Shown here in pieces: positions 1 through 9,900 of a stretch of 64,000 nt of DNA. A program made the position numbers and the translations under genes. Origin of the DNA: Actinomycetota bacterium (GTDB lineage Bacteria; Actinomycetota; Coriobacteriia; Anaerosomatales; Anaerosomataceae); assembly GCA_004348925.1 (NCBI GenBank), contig RCMX01000006.1, positions 151,223-215,222 of the forward strand. The letters are read 5' to 3'. How positions within the stretch are numbered: the first letter of the stretch is position 1; the number at the start of each line of letters is the position of its first letter. The notes under the pieces were generated by a model. The model was not told where the DNA came from. It ran no database searches and worked only from the letters and a program-made list of their open reading frames with translations.

Positions 1-677
1 ATCAGATCGAGGTGCCGGGAAAACGCCATCGGCACGACGAGTCCAACAAGCAGCAGTCCCGAAAGCAGCCACACGTAGGGCCATGAAGCACCCGCAAGGC
101 CGCCCATCATCCAGAAGACGACCGCCTGCATGGACTCGCGCGCGACGACCATGAGGAATGACGTGACGGCTGAAAGCGTGTACGAGACAGCCACTCCGGC
201 GAGCAGGAGCGACGTCGCCTCGAGACGACCCGTCTTGCTCGCAAGACGAACGACGACCGTGATCGTGAGCAGCGCGCCCGCGAACGCCCCGAGCGGCACG
301 CCGACCACGCGCCCAAGCAGCGACGAACCACCAGCGACGAGCATGATCGTCGCGCCGAGCCCGGCACCGGAGGACACGCCGAGGATGTACGGGTCGGCAA
401 GAGCGTTGCGGAAAAGCGCCTGGTAGAGCACGCCAGCGGTGGCAAGCGACGCGCCCACAAGCGCCGCAAGCAGCACCCTCGGCAGGCGCAGATCGATGAT
501 CACCGCATCGCCCACGCCGGTGGCGGTACCGGTGAGCGCGCGACCGAGCGCGCCGAAGACGTCGCCGAACGGCACACGGACCGCGCCGAACATCACGCCA
601 GCAACAACGGCGCACGCAAGCGAGAATGCCAGCCCCGCGATGACGACGCGTGACGAGCGACGCGGATCCGCTGCCAT
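1..677 (-). CDS. btuC: Cobalamin ABC transporter permease, BtuC/FecCD family (partial)
   Basis: Membrane permease of a vitamin B12 (or siderophore-type) ABC importer. The first 225 codons are visible and the gene runs off the left edge. Translation from the ATG at 677 gives a hydrophobic N-terminal helix, then the FecCD hallmarks RLPRVLL and NALADPYILGVSSGAG, followed by further membrane helices. It starts 4 bases after the binding-protein gene stops, so the two are one operon. The cobalamin riboswitch upstream of that operon is the reason for choosing cobalamin over iron chelates as substrate. The ATPase gene (btuD) would be expected beyond the left edge. Confidence 0.88.
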   Translation of the reverse strand, partial: MAADPRRSSRVVIAGLAFSLACAVVAGVMFGAVRVPFGDVFGALGRALTGTATGVGDAVIIDLRLPRVLLAALVGASLATAGVLYQALFRNALADPYILGVSSGAGLGATIMLVAGGSSLLGRVVGVPLGAFAGALLTITVVVRLASKTGRLEATSLLLAGVAVSYTLSAVTSFLMVVARESMQAVVFWMMGGLAGASWPYVWLLSGLLLVGLVVPMAFSRHLDL

Positions 678-681
678 GATT

Positions 682-1605
682 CTACTTGCCGAATGCCTGG
701 GGATGAAGCGCCTCGGCAATCTGGCGAACGCCCTGGATGATGCGAGGTCCGGGCCTGCTCACGAGGTTGTCGTCGAGCACGGCAACGCGGTCGTTCACCA
801 CTGCCGACAGCTTGTCGTAGCCGGCGCGGTCCTGGAGCGTCGCCGGGTCACTCATCGAGCCCTTGGTTGCGAGGTAGACCTCGGGGTCGTCCTTGAGCAG
901 CTGTTCGAGCGAGTAGGCGACGTACCCCTCCTGCGTGACCACGTTCTCGCCGCCAGCCTGCTCGATGAGATCGTTGATGAGCGTTCCCGCGCCAGCGGTG
1001 TAGAGCGGCTCCTGAGCGATCTCGACGAAGCAGCGTACCGGCGCAGCATCGATGGCATCCTGGATCGACGCGAGCTCGTCCTTCATCTCCTGGACGACCG
1101 TGGCCGCCTTCGCAACCTCCCCGGTCACCTTACCGACGGTGTCGATGGAGACGTAGAGCGCCTCGACTGACTGGGGATCGATAGCGACAACGACCGCGCC
1201 GGTGTTCTCGAGCTTCTCGATCACGTCGGCCTGGATGCCGGTCGTCACGAGGACGAGATCCGGCTTGGCGGCGGTGATCGCCTCCAGGTTGGGTGTCACG
1301 AAATCGCCGACCTTCTCGATAGTGCTGACCTCGGGCGGGTAGTCATCGTACGTCGTCACTCCCACGACGCGGTCCAGCGCGCCGAGCGAATACAGTATCT
1401 CGGTGTTGGCCGGCGCAAGGCTCACGATGCGCTCCGGCTTCGCCGGGATGGTGACGCTGCGACCGGCGTCATCGGTGACCGTCACCGGGAACGACGCCGA
1501 CGGCGCCTTCGCGGTCTCCTCGGCCTTCGTGCCGCACCCGCCAACGGCGAGCACTGCGATGACCAGCGCCGAGAACAGCGCGGTCCGTATCCACTTTCTT
1601 CTCAT
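682..1605 (-). CDS. btuF: Cobalamin-binding lipoprotein BtuF-like
   Basis: Extracytoplasmic substrate-binding protein of the B12 importer, 307 residues. I take the ATG at 1605 as start because GAGAGGT lies just upstream and it opens directly on a lipoprotein signal: MRRKW, a hydrophobic stretch, then VGGCG, with the Cys as lipidation site. The open frame extends 104 codons further upstream, but that part crosses the riboswitch and its terminator and is not coding. The mature protein begins with the typical type III binding-protein fold: FPVTVTDDAGR, then PERIVSLAPANTEILYSLGA, as in BtuF/FhuD-type proteins. Expression should fall when cobalamin is abundant. A siderophore ligand is a less likely alternative. 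Confidence 0.88.
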   Translation of the reverse strand: MRRKWIRTALFSALVIAVLAVGGCGTKAEETAKAPSASFPVTVTDDAGRSVTIPAKPERIVSLAPANTEILYSLGALDRVVGVTTYDDYPPEVSTIEKVGDFVTPNLEAITAAKPDLVLVTTGIQADVIEKLENTGAVVVAIDPQSVEALYVSIDTVGKVTGEVAKAATVVQEMKDELASIQDAIDAAPVRCFVEIAQEPLYTAGAGTLINDLIEQAGGENVVTQEGYVAYSLEQLLKDDPEVYLATKGSMSDPATLQDRAGYDKLSAVVNDRVAVLDDNLVSRPGPRIIQGVRQIAEALHPQAFGK

Positions 1606-1659
1606 CGTGGTACCTCTCTTTCGAAACGCACGTGTCCGTCTTCCGAACAGCGCAACCGG

Positions 1660-1693
1660 AACGAAGAAGACCCGCTCACCGTGGCGGGTCTTC
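1660..1693 (-). terminator. Hairpin of the riboswitch expression platform
   Basis: A perfect 10-bp stem (1666-1675 with 1684-1693) and an 8-base loop lies between the B12 box and the btuF start. Read on the minus strand, the GCGGGTCTTC arm is followed by TTCGTT, a weakly T-rich tail. The position fits a transcription attenuator closed when the riboswitch binds cobalamin. Formation in vivo is inferred. Confidence 0.65.
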
Positions 1694-1699
1694 GAGTCC

Positions 1700-1900
1700 T
1701 GGTCTTCCGGGCACGCGCATCGCGCATGCGACGGAGCCTTATCCTCGAAGGCAGCATCGCGGAATCCTGGGCAGGTCTCCTGACTTCGAGGAAGACGCTC
1801 CTCGTCACAGTGGCGGGTCCGTACCGGAATCTCACCGGCTTCCCTATTCTCCCGCTTGCACGGGCACCCAGGACCGCTATTCGGTTGTCCGTGCATTGTA
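1700..1900 (-). promoter_or_regulatory. Cobalamin riboswitch
   Basis: The minus strand carries the family's conserved blocks in order: GGTGCC (1863-1868), GGGAA followed by GGTGAGATTCCGG, then GACCCGCCACTGTGACGAG, and the B12 box AGTCAGGAGACCTGCC (1770-1785). This is the standard adenosylcobalamin aptamer, about 165 bases upstream of the btuF start. Outer limits are approximate, because the closing stem and the kissing loop were not folded. Confidence 0.93.
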
Positions 1901-1999
1901 CGCGCATCGGCGACCATGCGACAGACTCACCACGCGACGTGCGAAGAACGGTTAGAATCGTACGGATGCGCTAGACCGGTGGGACAACGAGGGGTGGTC

Positions 2000-3190
2000 A
2001 TGGATCTCTTCCAGAAGTGTCGCGACTACACGGAGCCGACGATCGCGAAGGAAGCTGGATACTATCCGTACTTTCAGGTAATCGAATCGGAGTCCGATTC
2101 CAAGGTCCGCATCGGCGGACGCGAGCTCGTTATGCTCGGCTCCAACAACTACCTCGGCCTTACCACGCACCCGCGCGTCCGCGAGAAGGCTGCGTGGGCG
2201 CTCGAGAAGTACGGTCCGAGCTGCACCGGCTCGCGGCTGCTCAACGGCAACTTCGCTATCCACGAGGAGCTTGAGGCGCGCCTTGCCGCGTTCGTCGGCA
2301 AGGAAGCCGCTCTCGTCTTCTCAACCGGCTTCCAGACCAACCTCGGCACGATCTCCGCCCTTGTGGGGCGCCACGACCACGTCGTCATCGACAAGGACGA
2401 CCACGCGAGCATCTACGACGGCTGCAAGCTCAGCTACGGCAAAGTCGAGCGATACGACCACAACGACATGGGCAGCCTGCGCAAGACGCTGGGCGCAATC
2501 GAGAACGGTCACGGCGGCGTGCTCGTCGTCACCGATGGCGTCTTCAGCATGGAAGGCGACATCGCTCCGTTGCCCGAGATGGTCGCGATCTGCAAGGAGT
2601 TCGGCGCCCGTCTCATGGTGGACGACGCGCACGCAAGCGGCGTGCTCGGGCCGCGCGGGGAGGGCACCTCGGCGCACTTCGGTGTGACCGACGAGGTCGA
2701 CCTGATGATGGGGACGTTCAGCAAGAGCTTCGCGTCGCTCGGCGGATTCATCGCGGGTGATGCCGACGTGATCGACTACATCCGCCACAACTCGCGGCCG
2801 TTCATCTTCTCGGCAGCGATGGCTCCTGCCAGCGTGGGGGCATGCCTCGGCGCGCTCGACGTGATGGAGACCGAGCCGCAGCACCGTGAGCAGCTCTGGA
2901 AGACCGTCCGCCGTATGCAGAGCGAGTATCGCCGCCTGGGCTTCGACACCGGCACGAGCGAGACGCCGGTCATCCCGATCATCCTGGGCGACGAGATGCT
3001 CGTCTACGCGTTCTGGCGTCGACTGCTCGAGGAGGGCGTGTTCGTCAACCCTGTGCGTCCGCCGGCCGTGCCGCCCGGACGCGCGCTCCTGCGCACATCG
3101 TACATGGCGACGCACACCGATTCGCAGATGGACTTCGTCCTCTCGGCGTTCGAGAAGATCGGCAACGAGCTGGGCGTGCTCCCCGCGTAG
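2000..3190 (+). CDS. Alpha-oxoamine synthase family PLP enzyme, serine palmitoyltransferase-like
   Basis: A 396-residue PLP-dependent acyl-CoA:amino acid C-acyltransferase of the KBL/BioF/SPT family. The start is the ATG at 2000, after GAGGGGTGGTC. Visible family features are LGSNNYLGLT near the N-terminus, the PLP-contacting VDDAHASGVLG, and the Schiff-base lysine in GTFSKSFASLGGF. The opening (YPYFQVIE), RHNSRPFIFSA and the ending EEGVFVNPVRPPAVPPG...SYMATHT resemble bacterial serine palmitoyltransferases, as in Bacteroides, more than the true Kbl encoded at 25658-26860. It would condense a long-chain acyl-CoA or acyl-ACP with an amino acid, giving sphingoid-type lipids. It is divergent from the B12 operon and stands alone. 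Substrate is inferred from memory of the family. Confidence 0.8.
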   Translation: MDLFQKCRDYTEPTIAKEAGYYPYFQVIESESDSKVRIGGRELVMLGSNNYLGLTTHPRVREKAAWALEKYGPSCTGSRLLNGNFAIHEELEARLAAFVGKEAALVFSTGFQTNLGTISALVGRHDHVVIDKDDHASIYDGCKLSYGKVERYDHNDMGSLRKTLGAIENGHGGVLVVTDGVFSMEGDIAPLPEMVAICKEFGARLMVDDAHASGVLGPRGEGTSAHFGVTDEVDLMMGTFSKSFASLGGFIAGDADVIDYIRHNSRPFIFSAAMAPASVGACLGALDVMETEPQHREQLWKTVRRMQSEYRRLGFDTGTSETPVIPIILGDEMLVYAFWRRLLEEGVFVNPVRPPAVPPGRALLRTSYMATHTDSQMDFVLSAFEKIGNELGVLPA

Positions 3191-3214
3191 CCGCTCAAGC
3201 GGGTTCGGGTTCGC

Positions 3215-3841
3215 TCAGTCGGCTTCGGTCGAAACGGCTCTGCGCGCGATGAGTGTCGTCGTCAGGAACGCAACGACGGCGATCGACGCGACCATGCCGA
3301 GGAATCCGCCGATGAACGCCCAGTTTCCCGACTGGAACACCGGGCTATCCGGGTGGAAGAGGTTCGGCAGGATCAGCACGAGTGCCCAGAGCGCCGCGGC
3401 GAGCACGGCGTCGAGCGCTGCGGTCACCTTCGGCGCATCGGCGAGCATCTGCACCGCGAAGATCGCCAGCGCGCCGGCGAGGACGCCGAACGTCATCGCA
3501 AGGCGAGGCTCGGTCCACAGGATGCCGCCCCAGATGAGCTGCATCGACAGCAAGCCCAGGATGCTGTTGATCGTCCACAGCGGCAATGAGACCCAGCGCA
3601 GCGCCTCGCCCCACCTCCCGGCTCCGCCCTTGCCGAGCAGGAACGCGATGCCGAATCCTCCGGCCAGCGTGAAGGTCGCCATGTTCACCCAGGTGGACGC
3701 GCCATGGAACATGACGAAGCGGACCATCGCTCCGAGCTTCTCGTCGGGTGGCGTCAGCAGCACGGCGGCCACGCAGGCGAGCACCGCCACGACGATGCCG
3801 ACCACGAGCGCGGTCCGGGTCTTCGGTGCTATCGGTCGCAC
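3215..3841 (-). CDS. Six-helix membrane protein, CcmC/CcsA-like
   Basis: An integral membrane protein of 208 residues. The start is a GTG at 3841, behind GAGAGGAG; the frame is open 8 codons further. Six hydrophobic segments are visible. The second loop region has RFVMFHGASTWVNM and the third to fourth WGGILWTEPRLAMTFGV, which resemble the HxPxAW and WG.WW.WDxRL patterns of haem-handling CcmC/CcsA proteins, with the tryptophan-rich motif much reduced. A role in cytochrome c assembly would fit the 15-haem cytochrome elsewhere in the window, but no other ccm or ccs genes flank it. It is convergent with the SPT-like gene. Family assignment is tentative. Confidence 0.5.
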   Translation of the reverse strand: MRPIAPKTRTALVVGIVVAVLACVAAVLLTPPDEKLGAMVRFVMFHGASTWVNMATFTLAGGFGIAFLLGKGGAGRWGEALRWVSLPLWTINSILGLLSMQLIWGGILWTEPRLAMTFGVLAGALAIFAVQMLADAPKVTAALDAVLAAALWALVLILPNLFHPDSPVFQSGNWAFIGGFLGMVASIAVVAFLTTTLIARRAVSTEAD

Positions 3842-3927
3842 GGGGTCTCCTCTCGGCTGAAGCACGCTTGCAGGTCGGCCTCAGGCGGCCGGATGTGCGA
3901 CGGCGCCATGATACCGGATAGGGGGCC

Positions 3928-6594
3928 CTACCGTCTCTCCAGCACGCGACGAACCCGCAGCAGCAGAACATCGCGCCGAACCGGCTTGCGGACGTAGTCG
4001 GCGGCGCCCAGGCGCAGGCATGTCGCCTCAGCCTCGCCGTCCTCGACGCCCGTGAGCATCATGATCGGCGTCGTGACGCCGGCCTGCATCATGCGATCGA
4101 GCATCACGAGCCCGTTCACCCCGGGCATGTTGATGTCCGCCATGATGAGGTCGAAGCTCTGCTCGGCAATGCGATCGAGCGCGGTCTGTCCGTCGGGCGC
4201 AAGCGACACCTCGTAGTCGGCGTCGGTCAGCACACGGGCTAGCAGGTCGCGGGTGGGCGGGTCATCGTCAGCGATGAGCACGCGCTGGCGATGTGGTGCC
4301 TCGGCAACGCCGATCAGCACGTCGTCGCCGGAAGCGGATGCGCCGATAAGCTCTTCGCCGTCACCCGAACCGCCCCATGGTTGCGGGAAGCTCGGGCGGG
4401 CTGCAGGCGGAGCCGCGGGGACGACCTCGGACGGAAGCTCCTCGCGCTCAGGGGCCTTCTCGGGGGCATGCTCCTCTTCCACCAGAACGCGCTCGTACAC
4501 GTCATGCACGGTGAAGTCGAGCGACCGCACCTTGTCGATCGCGCTGTCGAGCAGCAGGTATGAGCCGCGGTCGCGAAGCCGCTGCCTGATATCCGCCACC
4601 GCGACGCCGCTGCGGATCCACTCGGCCACATCGCGGTCGAAATCGAGAATCTCCTGCACGCCGATCCGGCCTTTGAACCCTTCATGGCATTCGGGACAAC
4701 CGACCGCGTGCGCGACCTGCTCGGGGATGTCATCGGTGAACGGCGCAAGCATCGCGCGTTCCTCGGCAGTGATGGGAGCTACATCCCGGCAGATGGGACA
4801 GAGCCGCTTGAGGAGCCGCTGCGCGACGATGCACAGCACCGAATCGGCCATCATGCCGCGCTCGATACCAAGCCGCTCCAGGCGGAAGATCGCCGTCGTG
4901 GCGTTCGATGTGTGCAGCGTCGTCACCGTAAGGTGACCGGTGGAGGCGAAATCGAGCGCGGTGCGCGCCGAGAACTGATCGCGGATCTCGCCGAGGTACA
5001 AGACGTCGGGATCCTGCCGAACCGAGGACTTGAGAAGGTTCTCGAAGGTGACGCCGGCCTTCTCGTTCACCTGCTGCTGGTTGGCGCGAGCGATCACGTA
5101 CTCTACCGGATCCTCTACAGACATCAGGCTGCGACGCTCGGCATCGATGCTGGTGAGCACGCTGTACAGCGTGGTGGTCTTGCCGGAGCCGGTCGGACCA
5201 ACCACGAGGATCATGCCATGCGCACGGTCCGCATAGCCGTATAGCTTGGTCGACTGCTCCTCGGTCATGCCCAACTCAACAAGCGTTCTCGGCTTGGTCG
5301 AGGTGTCCAGGACCCGGATGACCATGCTCTCGCCGTACGGACCGGACGTTGTGGCGAGGCGCATCTTGAGGCGCTTGCCGCCCACGGTGGTCTCGACCAT
5401 GCCGTCCTGGGGACGACGCCGCTCCGCGATATCCAGACCGCCGATGGCCTTGAATCGCGAGATCAGCATATGCGCCGTCTGCCGCTTCACGGTCATCATG
5501 TCGCGCATGTCACCGTCGATGCGGAAGCGAATGTGGCAGGAGCTTTCCTTGGGCTCGATGTGGATGTCGCTCGCATGCTCGCGAACCGCCGAGAGGATCA
5601 GGCTGTTCGCGATGAAGACGATCGGCCGCGATTCCATGTCGCCGGCGGTCGGCTCGCTCTCCTCCATGAAGCCGTCGGTATCCGGGCGGCTCTCTTTCGC
5701 AGGTTCGGCCTCCTGTTTGTGAGCGTCGAGCCCGCCGTAGCGAAAGAGCGCTCTGACCGCCTCAGGTGGCGCAACAGCGACACGAGCGCCGTTCCCCTGG
5801 TCCGCATGCCGCATCACAGCGTCGAGCAGGTCCCAGTTGAACGGGTTTGCAAGCACGTACACGATGGATCCACCACGATCAACGGGCACGATGAGGTTCT
5901 TGCGGCAAAAGGCGACCGGCAGCGTCCCTGCGACCACCGAGGTGGCGTCCAACACCGGGATGAACTCCAATGCGAGCTGGTCGGCGACGGCGACGGCCAT
6001 CTCCTCGGCCGTGAGCCCGATTGCGCGCGCGGAACCGTAGATGTCGTCCGGGTGCATCGCCGCAATCGCCGAGAGAGCAACTTCGTCGTGACCGGCGATC
6101 CGCGCCAGGCGACGCCGAAACGCGGCGAAGTCATCGGCGGGCTCGCGCTCTGAGACGCTGCACGCCTCCTCCTCGATATGGCACCACCCGCTAGCGATGG
6201 CGAGACGCTCCTCGACCTTGCGAACGAGTTCGTCGCGCACGATCGGCTTCACGATGTAGTCGACTGCGCCGCACTGGAAAGCTCGTGCCTTGTCGCGTTC
6301 GTCGCTGAGCGCGGTCATGAAGATGATCGGCGTGGCCTCGGCGAGCTCCGCCTCCTGCAATGATTCGCAGAAACCGTAGCCGTCGACCTCGGGCATCATC
6401 ACGTCGAGCAGGATCAGGTCTGGAGCCGCCGTACGCACCAGGTCAAGCGCGTCATAGGCATTCTCGGCCTGGATGACGGTGTACCCGCGCTCGCCAAGCA
6501 TGAGCGTGACGAGCTCCCTGATATCCGGGTCGTCGTCGACACTGAGGATCGTGATCTCATGCTCATCAACCACCTGTGCGGATTCCTCCATCAT
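3928..6594 (-). CDS. Receiver - PilB/GspE ATPase - receiver fusion
   Basis: An 888-residue protein joining a phosphorelay to a type II secretion/type IV pilus assembly ATPase. Order: receiver 14-130 (acceptor D64 in LLDVMMP, K117), MshEN-like N-domain about 150-285, GspE core about 320-700, Pro-rich linker 710-765, second receiver 770-888 (acceptor D820). The ATPase looks active: Walker A GPTGSGKT (466-473), Asp box VEDPVEY, Walker B DVLYLGEIRD, His box TTLHTSNA, and a four-Cys zinc site (C599, C602, C633, C636). The start ATGATG overlaps the TGA of the HPt gene. GspE proteins normally lack receivers, so phosphorylation probably tunes assembly. No pilin or secretin genes are present in the window. 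Confidence 0.9.
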   Translation of the reverse strand: MMEESAQVVDEHEITILSVDDDPDIRELVTLMLGERGYTVIQAENAYDALDLVRTAAPDLILLDVMMPEVDGYGFCESLQEAELAEATPIIFMTALSDERDKARAFQCGAVDYIVKPIVRDELVRKVEERLAIASGWCHIEEEACSVSEREPADDFAAFRRRLARIAGHDEVALSAIAAMHPDDIYGSARAIGLTAEEMAVAVADQLALEFIPVLDATSVVAGTLPVAFCRKNLIVPVDRGGSIVYVLANPFNWDLLDAVMRHADQGNGARVAVAPPEAVRALFRYGGLDAHKQEAEPAKESRPDTDGFMEESEPTAGDMESRPIVFIANSLILSAVREHASDIHIEPKESSCHIRFRIDGDMRDMMTVKRQTAHMLISRFKAIGGLDIAERRRPQDGMVETTVGGKRLKMRLATTSGPYGESMVIRVLDTSTKPRTLVELGMTEEQSTKLYGYADRAHGMILVVGPTGSGKTTTLYSVLTSIDAERRSLMSVEDPVEYVIARANQQQVNEKAGVTFENLLKSSVRQDPDVLYLGEIRDQFSARTALDFASTGHLTVTTLHTSNATTAIFRLERLGIERGMMADSVLCIVAQRLLKRLCPICRDVAPITAEERAMLAPFTDDIPEQVAHAVGCPECHEGFKGRIGVQEILDFDRDVAEWIRSGVAVADIRQRLRDRGSYLLLDSAIDKVRSLDFTVHDVYERVLVEEEHAPEKAPEREELPSEVVPAAPPAARPSFPQPWGGSGDGEELIGASASGDDVLIGVAEAPHRQRVLIADDDPPTRDLLARVLTDADYEVSLAPDGQTALDRIAEQSFDLIMADINMPGVNGLVMLDRMMQAGVTTPIMMLTGVEDGEAEATCLRLGAADYVRKPVRRDVLLLRVRRVLERR

Positions 6595-6926
6595 TCGTCG
6601 ACGAATACGACTTCCACGACCTCGATATACGCGCGCATTTTGCGCGCGGACACGATCACGGCGGATCCGTCCGCTGCTTTGGCGGCGTCTTCGATTTGCG
6701 ATCCGATCACCGTGATGGGATCGAATCCGTATCCGCCGCCCGAGCCTTTGATCGAATGTGCCATTGATTGGATGGTGTCGAAATCGCCCTGCGAAACGAG
6801 CGTCTCGATGGTGGCCGTGTCCGCAAGGCGACGTTCCAGGAAACGCGGGATCAGCGCCTCTAGCGTTCTGTCCACATACGCCACGGGCCTGTCTTCGCTA
6901 CGCGCCGAACCATCATCATCGCCCAT
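6591..6926 (-). CDS. HPt domain phosphotransfer protein
   Basis: A histidine phosphotransfer protein of 111 residues. The start is the ATG at 6926, eleven bases inside the upstream kinase gene, with GGAGGTGGGCGAGC in front. The motif AHSIKGSGGGYGFDPI contains the phospho-accepting His and the KGS/G pattern of HPt four-helix bundles. It sits between a hybrid kinase with two receivers and a receiver-GspE-receiver protein, with overlapping genes on both sides. It is therefore the obvious carrier of phosphate from the kinase receivers to the ATPase receivers. The frame extends 13 codons upstream, but that start has no better ribosome site. Confidence 0.88.
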   Translation of the reverse strand: MGDDDGSARSEDRPVAYVDRTLEALIPRFLERRLADTATIETLVSQGDFDTIQSMAHSIKGSGGGYGFDPITVIGSQIEDAAKAADGSAVIVSARKMRAYIEVVEVVFVDE

Positions 6927-9900
6927 GCTCGCCCACCTCCATCGAGTATCGCTCCAGCGTCTCAAGCAGCACTTGCTTCTTTATCGGCTTTGTCAGGTGG
7001 TCGTCACACCCCGCATCGAGGCTCTTCTGCACTTCCTCTTTCAGCGCGAAGGCCGTGAGCGCCACGATCGGCGTGTGCGCCCCTGAGTCCTGCTCAAGCT
7101 CGCGTATATGCCTCGTGGCTTCGTACCCGTCCATTACCGGCATCTGCATGTCCATCAGGATGAGATCGAACGGCTCCGCAGCGCTTTCAAGCGCCGCGAC
7201 CGCCTCGGCGCCGTTCTCGGCAACGGTCACGTGATGCGGCGTCTTGCTGAGGTGCGCCAGCATCAGGAACCGATTATCCTCCGAGTCTTCAACAAGCAGG
7301 ACGTTCAGCGGGACCTGGTCGGCGAGAGGCGCCTCGGGTTCGGGTGTCACGGGCTCAGGCTCGGCGGTCGCAGCGGGCGCTGCCGTTGCAGCAGCAACAA
7401 CAGCCGCACCGTGCACGGCCGCGGCCGTCGCGATCGCCTCATGCAGGTCGGCTCGCTTCACGGGCTTCATCAGGTAGTCCGTCACTCCGAGCGCACGCAG
7501 TCTCCCGGAGAGCGAGATCACGTCCGAGGACAGCATCACGATGCCGGTGTCCCTGAGCACCGGATCCTGCCGGACGAGCGAGAGCAGCTGCATGCCGTCC
7601 ATGCCCGGCATCCGGTTGTCGAGCACGACCACGTCGTACGCTCGACCTTCCTTGGCGGCTCGCGTGAGTTCATCGAGTCCGTGTGGGCCGTCCTCGGCCT
7701 CTCCGCCGAGCGAACCCCATCCGGCCAGCATCTCCCGCACGATAAGGCGGTTGGTCGCATTGTCGTCCACGACAAGGACGCGAAGCCCGTCGAGGCGTGC
7801 AAGCTCCGGACCCTCGGGGACGAGCGACGCGTCCACGCGGCTGACGGGAATCGTGAAGTGGAACGTCGCACCCTCGCCCTCGATGCTGGTCAGGCCGATG
7901 CGCCCACCCATCAGCTCCACGAGCCGCCTCGAGATGGTGAGTCCGAGACCGGTCCCGCCGAAACGACGCGTCGTTGATGAGTCGGCCTGGGTGAAGCTCT
8001 CGAATACGGCCTGCTGCTTCTCCGGCGGGATACCGATGCCCGTATCGGCGACGGAGATCGCCAGATTGAAACCGTCTGGCACCCGATCGTTTTCACCCGC
8101 GTTCTCGACCGTCACGAGAACCTGGCCGACGTCGGTGAACTTGATGGCGTTGCCCACAAGGTTGGTGAGCACCTGGCGCAGTCGGTCAGGGTCGCCCTTG
8201 ATCTTCGTGGGCGTTCCCGGGGCGATGCGCGACAGCAGTTCGATGTCCTTCTCACGAGCGCGAATGCCAAGCACGCTCACGGTCTTCTCGACCACGTCGG
8301 CGAGATCGAACGGCACGGATTCGACCTCGAGCTTCCCGGCCTCGATCTTCGAGAGATCGAGCACGTCGTTGATGAGCACGAGCAGGGACTCGCCTGCCGA
8401 CTTGAAGATGTCCACGTACCGCCGCTGCTGGTTGGAGAGCTCGGTCTCTTCGAGCAACTCCGCCATGCCGATTATGGCGTTCATCGGCGTCCGGATCTCG
8501 TGGCTCATAGACGCCAGGAACTCGCTCTTGGCGCGGTTGGCGTCTTCTGCCGCACGCATGGAGCTCTGAAGGGCCCCCTCGGCGGCTTTGATCGCCGTGA
8601 CGTCTTCCTGCGCACACACGTAGTGCGTGGTTTCGCCGTCGTAGTTCTTGATCGGGCTGATCGAGGCAGATGCCCAGTATGTCGTTCCGTCTTTGCGGAG
8701 GTTCACGAACTCGCCGTGCCATTCCTTGCCGGCCGTAATGGTGCCCCACAGCGCACCGTACGTCGCATCGGGAGTGAGGCCCGACTTCAGAATCCGCGGG
8801 TTTTGGCCCTTGAGCTCCCGCAGCGAGTAGCCCGTGAGCTGCATGAACCGCTGGTTGACGTACACGATATCGCCGTCGGCGTCCGTCATGGCTACGCCAA
8901 CGGGGCTCTGCTCAAGCGCAGTCGTCAACCGGCGAACCTCGATGTTGGTGCGCTTGCGCTCGAGAGCGTTGACGATCGCGTACGCCGCCATGCGCAGCAG
9001 ATTGACGGCCTCTGACCCCCACGCGGACGTGCGCGAAATCGAGTCGAAGCCGAGGAACCCGATCATCTCTCCGCGCCACGTCATGGGGACCGCGACGACC
9101 GACTTCACGCCTGCTTCGCGGAGCGATTCGCGCTCGTGCTCGGCGAGACGCTCGTCATGCTCGACGTCATCGATAAGCACCTCGTCTTGCCGGGCCAGCG
9201 TCTCGACGATGAAGGGATACCTGGTCACCTCCGCCGATTCGAACAACGACTTGCGCGACATCGCCGCTATCGGCACCCACTCGTGGGTGTTCGACATCAA
9301 GTCGCGTCCGTCCGAGAACTCGAAGACGTACGCACGGTCCGCGTTCACGAACGACCCCACGAGCTTGAGTGCACGATCGACGCCCTCGTCGACGCGGTCG
9401 GGCTCGATGTTGATGAACCCGGTCGAGATATCGCTCACCAGGTCGTAGAAGCGCGCCCGATAGTCGGTGGCCTCCTCTGCTTGCTTGCGTAGTGTCGTAT
9501 CGCGCGCGAACACGAGCACGGAATCCTCGCCGTGGTGCATCATCGGCACGGCGGTGACTTCGACGATCACCGTGGAGCCGTCGCCGCGCAGGTAGACGCA
9601 TTCATGCATCGCCGATTGCGCGCCACCGATCAGACCGCCCAGGCAGGCCGTGATGCCGTCGAGACCCTCAACGACAAGCTGTGTCACGTCCATTCCGATG
9701 ATGGCGTTCGCCGGATACCGCAGCCAGGAGGACATGTGGGGATTGGCTTCGACGATCGTCCTGTCGCTCAGACGCATCACGAAGATGCCCTCCGGCGCGT
9801 TGTCGAACACGGCCCGGAACTGGCGTTCGGTCGTGCTGACCCGTGCGGCCCAGGAGCGCGTCATCTGCGCGACCATGTAGGAGCCGAGGATCAGCACGCT

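Noticed and set aside
2321-3115. 264-codon minus-strand frame opposite the SPT-like gene
   Set aside because: His/Arg/Val-rich shadow of a well-supported PLP enzyme.
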